A DNA stretch of 5,870 nt, from the NCBI GenBank assembly GCA_002295325.1, contig DBGA01000035.1, forward strand, positions 12,259-18,128, written 5' to 3'. Both the position numbers and the translations under genes were made by a program. Shown here one piece after another: positions 1 to 5,748 of the stretch (its first letter is position 1; each line of letters starts with the position of its first letter). Below the pieces are notes generated by a model. It saw only the letters and a program-made list of their open reading frames with translations. It had not been told where the DNA came from and searched no databases. The stretch comes from Ruminococcaceae bacterium UBA866 (lineage in GTDB: Bacteria; Bacillota; Clostridia; Oscillospirales; Ruminococcaceae).

Positions 1-57
1 TTATTTATTTTCAGATACCTTATTGTAACTCAAAATTATAAAAGATATCAATTAATT

Positions 58-86
58 TTGTCCATAACATCTTGTTCTAATATATT
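58..86 (+). promoter_or_regulatory. Candidate distal sigma-A promoter for the P5C dehydrogenase gene
   Basis: A -35 like TTGTCC (58-63, 4 of 6 matches) and a -10 like TATATT (81-86, 5 of 6 matches) are separated by 17 bp. The predicted start near 93 would fall inside the inverted repeat at 89-116, an operator-like position. In DNA this AT-rich such matches arise by chance, so this is a weak call. Confidence 0.3.
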
Positions 87-88
87 AA

Positions 89-116
89 TTTGATTCATAT
101 GATTTAATGAATCAAA
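89..116. repeat. Inverted repeat, 10-bp perfect arms (possible operator or hairpin)
   Basis: The arms TTTGATTCAT (89-98) and ATGAATCAAA (107-116) are exact reverse complements around an 8-base centre. There is no T-run on either side, so it does not look like an intrinsic terminator. Its place just after candidate promoter 58-86 suggests a regulator binding site, but this is inference. Confidence 0.5.
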
Positions 117-155
117 AGTCTAATAATTATTATATATCTAATATACCCTTTATGA

Positions 156-185
156 TTTTCAATTTTTATTGCATATTTATAGAAT
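156..185 (+). promoter_or_regulatory. Candidate proximal sigma-A promoter for the P5C dehydrogenase gene
   Basis: A -35 like TTTTCA (156-161, 4 of 6) and a -10 like TAGAAT (180-185, 5 of 6) are 18 bp apart. This would start transcription near 192 and give a leader of about 70 bases. A short inverted repeat, ATTACA (187-192) and TGTAAT (199-204), spans the predicted start. Competes with the candidate at 58-86, and neither is strong. Confidence 0.3.
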
Positions 186-186
186 T

Positions 187-204
187 ATTACATCAACGTG
201 TAAT
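187..204. repeat. Short inverted repeat, 6-bp arms, at a candidate transcription start
   Basis: ATTACA (187-192) and TGTAAT (199-204) are exact reverse complements separated by 6 bases. It is short enough to be chance in AT-rich DNA. It is noted because it straddles the start predicted from the promoter at 156-185. Confidence 0.3.
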
Positions 205-220
205 TATCTATTGTAGCCAA

Positions 221-241
221 AGGTCACAAGACCTATTTTTT
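221..241 (+). promoter_or_regulatory. Small hairpin followed by a T-run in the leader (possible attenuator)
   Basis: AGGTC (221-225) pairs with GACCT (230-234) around an ACAA loop, followed by A and six Ts (236-241). The form resembles a minimal intrinsic terminator and ends 7 bases before the ribosome binding site. A 5-bp stem is too weak for an efficient terminator alone. It could be an attenuator, a leftover from an upstream unit, or chance. Confidence 0.25.
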
Positions 242-248
242 ATTAAAT

Positions 249-253
249 GGAGG
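249..253 (+). promoter_or_regulatory. Ribosome binding site GGAGG of the P5C dehydrogenase gene
   Basis: GGAGG lies 9 bases before the ATG at 263. It is the only strong Shine-Dalgarno site in the region and fixes the start codon. Confidence 0.85.
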
Positions 254-262
254 TTGTATTAA

Positions 263-1951
263 ATGAACACTAATTACAAAATAAATAAGCCTACAAATGA
301 GCCTATAAAGAGTTATGTTACTGGTACATCTGAAAGACTAGAATTAAAAACCGCATTAGATAAGCTATACAATACCCAAACAGATATTCCTTTAATTATA
401 GATGGAAAGGAAGTTTTCACAAATATCACTGAAGAGTTTATTATTCCCCATGAAAAAGGTCATGTGCTAGCTCGTTATCACAAAGCTACAGAAAAGGAAC
501 TTAAAATGGCTATGGATGCTGCGTTAAAGGCAAAGGAAAGATGGGAAGCAACCTCTTGGTACCAAAGAGCTGCTATATTTAATAAGGCCGCTAATTTGAT
601 AAGTGGTAAATATAGAGCACTGTTAAATGCTGCTACCATGTTAGGTCAAAGCAAGACTGCTTATCAAGCTGAAATAGACTCAGCCTGCGAGATTATTGAT
701 TTCCTTAGATTTAACACTCACTTTATGGGAGAAATCTATGATGTTCAACCTGGTTCAACTATTGATGCTTGGAACAGATCAGAATATAGGCCTCTTGAAG
801 GCTTTGTTTTAGCAATCTCACCTTTCAACTTTACAGCTATAGGTGGAAACCTATCTACGGCTCCTGCTATGATGGGTAATACTGTTGTATGGAAACCTGC
901 TAGTACTGCTGTTTATTCAAATTATCTATTTATGAAAATACTTATGGAAGCCGGACTTCCTGCTGGAGTTATAAATTTTGTACCTTCAAGTGGAGCTCTT
1001 ATATCAGAAGTATGTGTAACATCAAAAGATTTAGCTGGTATACACTTTACTGGCTCAACAAAAGTATTCCAAACTCTATGGAAAAAAGTTTCAGATAGTA
1101 TTTCCACTTATAAAACATATCCAAGATTGGTAGGAGAAACTGGAGGTAAGGACTTTATATTTGCTGATAATACTGCTAATATTGATGAATTATCTACTGC
1201 AATTATACGTGGTGCCTTTGAGTATCAAGGTCAAAAATGCTCAGCTGCTTCAAGAGCCTATATACCTAGTTCAATTTGGTCTTCACTACATGAGAAACTT
1301 CTTGATGCTGTTTCTAAGATAAAAGTAGGGGATGTAAGCGAATTTGACACCTTTATGGGAGCTGTTATTGATGAAAGTGCCTATACTAACATTATGAATT
1401 ATATAAATAGAGCTCATAGCTCTGATGATGCAAAGGTTATAGCTGGTGGTTTTGGTACAAATGAGATTGGTTACTTTGTACAACCTACCATAATTCAAGC
1501 TCTAAAGCCTGACTATGAGACTATGATTGAAGAAATATTTGGGCCTGTAATTACAATATATGTTTATGAAGATGAATCCATTGAAGAAACCTTAGACCTT
1601 TGTGATACAACATCTGTCTATGGACTTACAGGGGCTATCTTCTCTAATAATCGCTATAATATAGAACACATGCTTTATAAGCTAAGAAACTCTGCAGGCA
1701 ACTTCTATATCAATGATAAACCAACTGGAGCTGTTGTTGGTCAGCAACCATTTGGTGGTGCTAGAGCATCTGGAACTAATGATAAGGCTGGTAGTCATCT
1801 TAACCTGCTTAGATGGGTATCTCCTAGAACTATAAAGGAAACTCTATGCCCACCTACTAACTTCGAATATCCATATATGTCAGATACACAACCTGAAAAA
1901 TCTAAACCAGAAGACGAATCTTACTTTGGTCTTGATTTTATAAGCATATAA
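263..1951 (+). CDS. pruA: 1-pyrroline-5-carboxylate dehydrogenase (L-glutamate gamma-semialdehyde dehydrogenase), ALDH4A1 type
   Basis: This enzyme oxidises glutamate-5-semialdehyde (open form of pyrroline-5-carboxylate) to glutamate with NAD(+), the last step of proline and ornithine/arginine catabolism. It should be cytosolic, as no signal peptide or membrane segment is seen. Visible aldehyde dehydrogenase landmarks are SPFNF (186-190, oxyanion Asn189), cofactor Lys211, FTGS (262-265), GETGGKD with Glu292, the catalytic Cys326 in GQKCS, EEIFGPV (423-429), and the signature GGARASGTNDKAG (498-510). The N-terminal NEPIKSYVTGTSER and the LRWVSPRTIKET stretch near 516-527 recall human ALDH4A1, and 562 residues match that subfamily rather than the roughly 515-residue RocA/PutA2 form typical of Bacillus. 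The ATG at 263 has GGAGG 9 bases upstream. About 23 residues extend past the end of the human protein. No proline dehydrogenase gene is adjacent. It appears monocistronic, followed by the hairpin at 1973-2021. Confidence 0.95.
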   Translation: MNTNYKINKPTNEPIKSYVTGTSERLELKTALDKLYNTQTDIPLIIDGKEVFTNITEEFIIPHEKGHVLARYHKATEKELKMAMDAALKAKERWEATSWYQRAAIFNKAANLISGKYRALLNAATMLGQSKTAYQAEIDSACEIIDFLRFNTHFMGEIYDVQPGSTIDAWNRSEYRPLEGFVLAISPFNFTAIGGNLSTAPAMMGNTVVWKPASTAVYSNYLFMKILMEAGLPAGVINFVPSSGALISEVCVTSKDLAGIHFTGSTKVFQTLWKKVSDSISTYKTYPRLVGETGGKDFIFADNTANIDELSTAIIRGAFEYQGQKCSAASRAYIPSSIWSSLHEKLLDAVSKIKVGDVSEFDTFMGAVIDESAYTNIMNYINRAHSSDDAKVIAGGFGTNEIGYFVQPTIIQALKPDYETMIEEIFGPVITIYVYEDESIEETLDLCDTTSVYGLTGAIFSNNRYNIEHMLYKLRNSAGNFYINDKPTGAVVGQQPFGGARASGTNDKAGSHLNLLRWVSPRTIKETLCPPTNFEYPYMSDTQPEKSKPEDESYFGLDFISI

Positions 1952-1972
1952 GGCATTTGAAAATCATTAATA

Positions 1973-2021
1973 AAAGAGTGGCTATGCATATTAATTTATA
2001 TACTATGCATAGCCACTCTTT
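1973..2021. terminator. Bidirectional intrinsic terminator between convergent genes
   Basis: A perfect 18-bp inverted repeat (arms 1973-1990 and 2004-2021) surrounds a 13-base AT-rich loop. It lies 21 bases after the dehydrogenase stop (1951) and 58 bases beyond the stop of the convergent exporter operon (2080). On the minus strand the stem runs into a U-rich tail (TTTTATTAATGATTTT type). On the plus strand the tail is only CTTT then mixed, so termination is probably better for the exporter operon. No other strong terminator lies in the 128-bp gap. Confidence 0.8.
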
Positions 2022-2079
2022 CAAATTGCTTCTATACTTGATTTGTTTACAAATCTATCAATAACAAAAACGTTAATAT

Positions 2080-3906
2080 TTAATTGGCCACTTCAAACTG
2101 ACTGTAATAAAGAGAAGCATAGAAACCATTTTGTGCTAGAAGGCTCTCATGATTTCCTCTCTCCACAATATCTCCATCCTTTACAACCAAAATCATATCT
2201 GCATTTTGAATAGTTGACAATCTGTGAGCTATGACAAAGCTTGTTTTATCTTTCATAAGCTTTGATAAAGCTTTTTGAATTTCTACTTCCGTTCTTGTAT
2301 CTACGCTGGAAGTTGCTTCATCCAATATCATAATTGTAGGATTAGTCATCATGGCACGAGCAATAGTTAAAAGTTGCATCTGTCCTTGAGATACATTAGA
2401 TGTCTCACTAGAGATTACAGTATCATATCCTTGTGGAAGTGTACGAATAAAATGGTCGCAGCAGGCTGCTTTAGCAGCAGCTACAATCTCCTCTCGTGTA
2501 GCATCCATCTTACCATAAGCAATATTCTCAGCTATTGTGCCTTCAAATAGCCATGTGTCTTGAAGTACCATACCAATTTGTCGACGTAATGCACTACGAG
2601 AAATCTCAGTAATATTAACCCCATCAATGGATATTAAGCCACCATTCAATTCATAGAAACGCATGATCAGGTTAATTAATGTAGTTTTTCCTCCACCCGT
2701 TGGACCAACAATGGCTACCATTTCATTAGGCTTTACTTCCAAATTCAAATTCTTTATTAAAGTTCTCTCTGGTGTGTATCCAAACTTTACATTCTCAAAA
2801 GTCACTCTGCCATTAGATATTGGAAATGTACTAGATGCGCTATCTGTAATCTCTTCCTCTTCATCTAATAGTTCAAAAACTCTCTCAGCTCCAGCTATAG
2901 CAGATTGTAGAGACATAATAACATAAGAGGCTTGAGTAACAGGCTCAGAAATTTGATTTACATATTGTAAAAATGCCTGAATCCCACCTAAGGAAATTTG
3001 TCCACTAAGTGTCATGATTCCTCCTACAATAGCTGTTGCCACGAAACCTAATTGACTCAAAAGCCTTATGGTTGGATATATAGCATAATCAACGAACTGT
3101 GCTTTTCTATTTGCTTCAAACTGCTTGTGATTTAACTGAGAAATCTCTTCAATCACATCAGATTGTTGATTAAATACCTTGATAATGCGATTACCTGAAT
3201 ACACTTCTTCAATTTTTCCACTTAAGGCACCCATGACAGCAAAATTCTCTGCATAATAACGCTGACTCAATTGTGATACAAAATTTGTTGCAATAGCACT
3301 GATACCGACAAATATAAGAACCAAAAGAGATAACTTTGGATTTAAGATAACCATGGCAATAATGGTGAGTATAATTGTAAAGCAAGAAGATATAAACTGC
3401 ATGAATCCAACCTGCATCACCATGGATACTTTTTCAAGATCATTTGTTACTCTACTCATAACATCACCTGTTTTATGTGAATCAAAGTAACGTAATGGTA
3501 GCTTATTGATTTTCTCGCTGATATCTCGACGCAGAGATAAAGTTAAGTTTTCACCGATGCTAGCTACGATGTACTGCTGCATATAAGAAAGTAAACTGCT
3601 AGCAATGGAAGCTAATATTAAAAGTAAAACTGGTATAGCCAGTGCATTTGTCACCGCAGATAGAATACCTACAGAGCCATCAAAGCTGCGTATTGCATTT
3701 ACTAGATTATCAATGGCTACTCCAACGATAAGGGGCATAGCTGCATAGGCTGCACTACTGAGTAATGCCGATACTCCCACAATCGTTAACTTTTTCCTCT
3801 GTGGTGCCAAGTGGCTCATTAATCTCTTAATAGTCTTTTTTGTATTTTGAGGGATATCCTCACTGAATGACAATGTGTCACTGTTTTTTTTCTTATCCTT
3901 TTTCAT
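2080..3906 (-). CDS. Heterodimeric ABC exporter, catalytic subunit (permease-ATPase fusion, second gene)
   Basis: A 608-residue half-transporter: charged cytosolic N-terminus (1-35), six predicted membrane helices (about 40-330), then a nucleotide-binding domain (about 365-600). Motifs are A-loop Tyr377, Walker A GPTGGGKTT (401-409), Q-loop Gln449, signature VSQGQ (505-509) in place of LSGGQ, Walker B ILDE with Asp529 and catalytic Glu530, D-loop SVD (534-536), and switch His561 in IAHRLST. The intact Glu and His make this the catalytic half, while the altered signature serves the degenerate site of its partner. This matches the larger subunit of exporters such as TM288, BmrD and LmrD. It should sit in the cytoplasmic membrane and export drug-like or lipophilic compounds or peptides; the substrate cannot be read from sequence. 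The start at 3906 is set by AAAGGAGG (3916-3923), 4 bases after the upstream stop, so translation is probably coupled. Confidence 0.93.
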   Translation of the reverse strand: MKKDKKKNSDTLSFSEDIPQNTKKTIKRLMSHLAPQRKKLTIVGVSALLSSAAYAAMPLIVGVAIDNLVNAIRSFDGSVGILSAVTNALAIPVLLLILASIASSLLSYMQQYIVASIGENLTLSLRRDISEKINKLPLRYFDSHKTGDVMSRVTNDLEKVSMVMQVGFMQFISSCFTIILTIIAMVILNPKLSLLVLIFVGISAIATNFVSQLSQRYYAENFAVMGALSGKIEEVYSGNRIIKVFNQQSDVIEEISQLNHKQFEANRKAQFVDYAIYPTIRLLSQLGFVATAIVGGIMTLSGQISLGGIQAFLQYVNQISEPVTQASYVIMSLQSAIAGAERVFELLDEEEEITDSASSTFPISNGRVTFENVKFGYTPERTLIKNLNLEVKPNEMVAIVGPTGGGKTTLINLIMRFYELNGGLISIDGVNITEISRSALRRQIGMVLQDTWLFEGTIAENIAYGKMDATREEIVAAAKAACCDHFIRTLPQGYDTVISSETSNVSQGQMQLLTIARAMMTNPTIMILDEATSSVDTRTEVEIQKALSKLMKDKTSFVIAHRLSTIQNADMILVVKDGDIVERGNHESLLAQNGFYASLYYSQFEVAN

Positions 3907-3910
3907 GAAA

Positions 3911-5638
3911 TCAAGCCTCCTTTAGATTCATCTGACTTTTAGCAATCGCCTGATATACAGAACAGTTTTTCATTAGAGTATCATGTTTTCCAATTCCCAC
4001 TAGTTTTCCTTCATCCAGTACAAGGATTTGGTCTGCATCCATAATGGTGCTTACCCTCTGGGCAATTATAATCTTAACTGCGTCAGTCATATTTTCTTTA
4101 AGTGATTTACGCAGTGCAGCATCCGTTTTTAGGTCTAGAGCAGAAAAGCTATCGTCAAAAATATATACTGGAACCTTTCTTATAAGGGCCCTTGCAATGG
4201 ACAAACGCTGTTTCTGTCCACCTGAAAAGTTAGAGCCACCTTGGGCAACTGGAGAGCCTAATCCCAGAGGTAATTTCTCTACAAAAGAATCTGCTTGAGA
4301 AATATTTAATGCTCTTATCATATCTTCCTTAGTTGCAGCTTTATAACCCATTCTAAGATTGTCCTCAATTGTCCCACTGAATAAGAAAGCCTTCTGAGGA
4401 ACAGAACCAATACTGTCCCTTAATTCTTGTTGTGATAAATTTCGTATATCCAAACCATTGAGTCTAATCTGTCCCTCATCTATGTCATGTAATCGAAGAA
4501 TAAGATTAGCGATAGTACTCTTACCAGAACCAGTACTTCCAATGATGGCCGTGGTCTGTCCTTCGTTGCAACAGAATGATAGATTTTTTATAACAGGCTC
4601 CTCTGCTCCATGATAAAAGAAGGATACATTTTCAAATTCCACCACCGGTGCATTTCCTCTTACTCCTCCTAAATTTTTGTTTAAATCCTGAATTTCTGGA
4701 TTAATATCCAATACTTCTTCAATACGATTCAAACATGAGTACATTTTAGGAAGGGTAACACTTGTTGCTGTGGCCATGATTAGATAGCTCAATGTAATAA
4801 TAGAGTATTCCGTAACTGCAGTGATTTGTCCAATTTCCATAGTACCTTTCATAGAAAACAACCCACCTAGCCAAATTATGACCGCCACGGACAGGCCAAT
4901 GATTAGCCATATGATAGGATTCAACACAGCAAATAGCTTGTTTAGTTTTATCATATCTGTAGCATACATCTCAAAAGCCTTACCTGCTCTACCTTCCTCG
5001 TATTTTTCATTTCCAAAAGCACTTATAACACGGATTCCAGTGATAGACTCTCTTATTACTTGGTTAATACGATCTAATTTAGCTTGAACCCTCTGAGAAA
5101 TATAATTTGATTTCTTAAGGACCACTATAGCAAAGGCCATAAATATTACCACACTAAAAATTAGTACGAATGCTAGAGCCAAACTAGTATCTGCTGTCAT
5201 AACAATAGATGTCCCAATAATAAGGGGAGCTGGAACAATCATTTGTAAGACCATTCCAAGAGTCATTTGCAGATTAGAAATATCCGCAGTTGTACGTGTA
5301 ATCATAGAAGAAACGCCAATGGTGTCAAATTCATGGATAGATAATTCTTGACTCTTACGAAAAATTTTATCTCTCATGTCATAGCCAAAAACTGCAGCTA
5401 AATCAGCAGAATAGTAGCTTCCCAAAACAGCTGCTACCGTTGTCACTAGCACAACTACTAGCATTTGAACTCCTATACGAAGAATCTCCGTCATATCTCC
5501 TTTTAAAATTCCATTGTCTACAATACCTGCAATTAGAAATGGAATCAGTAATGTTCCGACTACCTGTCCTAAAAGCATAATCAACGTTATTGCTACTTTT
5601 CCTTTTCTCTCTTTTAGGAACAGTTTTAAATATTTCAT
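3911..5638 (-). CDS. Heterodimeric ABC exporter, degenerate-site subunit (permease-ATPase fusion, first gene)
   Basis: A 575-residue half-transporter with six predicted membrane helices (about 15-295) and a nucleotide-binding domain (about 330-570). Walker A is GSTGSGKST (367-375), Q-loop Gln415, and the signature FSGGQ (471-475) is canonical. Walker B reads IFDD, so Asp496 replaces the catalytic Glu, and the switch His is replaced by Gln527 in IAQRVST. These two changes mark the non-hydrolysing half of a heterodimer, as in TM287, BmrC or LmrC. Its good signature should complete the active site of the 608-residue partner. It is the first gene of the operon, with GGAGG (5645-5649) 6 bases before the ATG. 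The promoter at 5689-5719 is MerR-type and faces a divergent MerR-family gene, so the exporter is likely induced by a compound, perhaps its own substrate. Gene pairs of this type are often multidrug exporters, but the actual substrate is unknown. Confidence 0.93.
   Translation of the reverse strand: MKYLKLFLKERKGKVAITLIMLLGQVVGTLLIPFLIAGIVDNGILKGDMTEILRIGVQMLVVVLVTTVAAVLGSYYSADLAAVFGYDMRDKIFRKSQELSIHEFDTIGVSSMITRTTADISNLQMTLGMVLQMIVPAPLIIGTSIVMTADTSLALAFVLIFSVVIFMAFAIVVLKKSNYISQRVQAKLDRINQVIRESITGIRVISAFGNEKYEEGRAGKAFEMYATDMIKLNKLFAVLNPIIWLIIGLSVAVIIWLGGLFSMKGTMEIGQITAVTEYSIITLSYLIMATATSVTLPKMYSCLNRIEEVLDINPEIQDLNKNLGGVRGNAPVVEFENVSFFYHGAEEPVIKNLSFCCNEGQTTAIIGSTGSGKSTIANLILRLHDIDEGQIRLNGLDIRNLSQQELRDSIGSVPQKAFLFSGTIEDNLRMGYKAATKEDMIRALNISQADSFVEKLPLGLGSPVAQGGSNFSGGQKQRLSIARALIRKVPVYIFDDSFSALDLKTDAALRKSLKENMTDAVKIIIAQRVSTIMDADQILVLDEGKLVGIGKHDTLMKNCSVYQAIAKSQMNLKEA
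3916..3923 (-). promoter_or_regulatory. Ribosome binding site AAAGGAGG of the second exporter gene
   Basis: On the minus strand AAAGGAGG lies inside the last codons of the first exporter gene, 9 bases before the ATG of the second. Its position within the upstream reading frame favours translational coupling and balanced production of the two subunits. Confidence 0.85.
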
Positions 5639-5643
5639 AATGT

Positions 5644-5650
5644 ACCTCCG
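5644..5650 (-). promoter_or_regulatory. Ribosome binding site CGGAGGT of the first exporter gene
   Basis: On the minus strand CGGAGGT lies 5 bases before the ATG ending at 5638 (the GGAGG core is 6 bases away). The spacing is at the short end of normal, and the match supports this start. Confidence 0.8.
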
Positions 5651-5664
5651 TTATGTAAATTAGT

Positions 5665-5693
5665 TTGCAGAAATTTCTGTTCAGTGGTATTAT
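5665..5693 (+). promoter_or_regulatory. Candidate promoter of the MerR-family regulator, overlapping the exporter promoter
   Basis: TTGCAG (5665-5670, 4 of 6) and TATTAT (5688-5693, 5 of 6) are separated by 17 bp, giving a start near 5700. The -10 shares bases with the exporter -10 on the other strand (5689-5694), and the operator dyad 5696-5716 covers its predicted start. This would let one bound regulator repress its own gene while controlling the exporter. Read from sequence only. Confidence 0.5.
5668..5679. repeat. Perfect 12-bp palindrome in the exporter leader
   Basis: CAGAAATTTCTG is its own reverse complement. It lies just downstream of the predicted exporter transcription start (near 5682) and overlaps the candidate regulator -35. 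It could be a second protein-binding site. As a perfect palindrome with no loop it would make only a poor RNA hairpin. Confidence 0.4.
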
Positions 5694-5719
5694 AAACCTT
5701 AAAGTGACTTCAAGGTCAA
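5689..5719 (-). promoter_or_regulatory. MerR-type promoter of the ABC exporter operon (19-bp spacer)
   Basis: On the minus strand the -35 is TTGACC (5719-5714) and the -10 is a perfect TATAAT (5694-5689). The spacer is 19 bp (5695-5713) rather than the usual 17. Long spacers filled by a dyad are the hallmark of promoters activated by MerR-family proteins, which twist the DNA so that both elements face RNA polymerase. The predicted start near 5682 gives a leader of about 44 bases. Confidence 0.85.
5696..5716. promoter_or_regulatory. Operator dyad for the divergent MerR-family regulator
   Basis: A 21-bp near-perfect palindrome with half-sites ACCTT-n-AAGT and ACTT-n-AAGGT around a single central base; only one pair per arm is mismatched. 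It fills the 19-bp spacer of the exporter promoter and reaches 3 bp into its -35. Length, symmetry and location match binding sites of MerR-family proteins such as SoxR, BmrR and Mta. The adjacent divergent regulator is the obvious candidate to bind it (inference). Confidence 0.85.
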
Positions 5720-5748
5720 TAGTTTATTAAAAATTTGAAGGGTAGATA

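Larger units (their letters stand above)
1..262. other. AT-rich non-coding leader upstream of the P5C dehydrogenase gene
   Basis: No convincing coding region is seen on either strand in this stretch. It is very AT-rich and contains two candidate sigma-A promoters (58-86 and 156-185) and three short inverted repeats (89-116, 187-204, 221-234), each listed separately. The end of whatever gene lies to the left is not in the window. No sigma-54 element (GG and GC pairs at -24/-12) was found, although related proline and arginine catabolic genes in Bacillus can use sigma-54. Confidence 0.6.

Noticed and set aside
6..20. CodY-box-like sequence around TATTTTCAGATA
   Set aside because: It has about 4 mismatches to the 15-base consensus, lies far from the gene, and is in very AT-rich DNA where such matches are common.
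159..173. Possible sigma-54 -12 element (TTGCA) ahead of the dehydrogenase gene
   Set aside because: There is no GG at the required -24 position, so the pair needed for sigma-54 recognition is missing.
922..1107. Minus-strand open frame of 61 codons inside the dehydrogenase gene
   Set aside because: It lies wholly within a well-supported gene on the other strand, and its protein has no recognisable motif. The same applies to the frame at 1286-1498.
2038..2061. Small hairpin GATTTG-TTTA-CAAATC after the exporter operon stop
   Set aside because: It has a 6-bp AT-rich stem without a T-run. The much stronger hairpin at 1973-2021 explains termination.
2663..2926. Plus-strand open frames inside the exporter genes (2663-2926, 4044-4298, 4821-5087)
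   Set aside because: All are opposite clear ABC exporter coding sequence and have no family resemblance.
4172..4185. Degraded ATP-site motifs in the 575-residue subunit read as a decaying gene
   Set aside because: The Asp and Gln replacements are the normal degenerate-site pattern of heterodimeric exporters. The frame is intact and full length.
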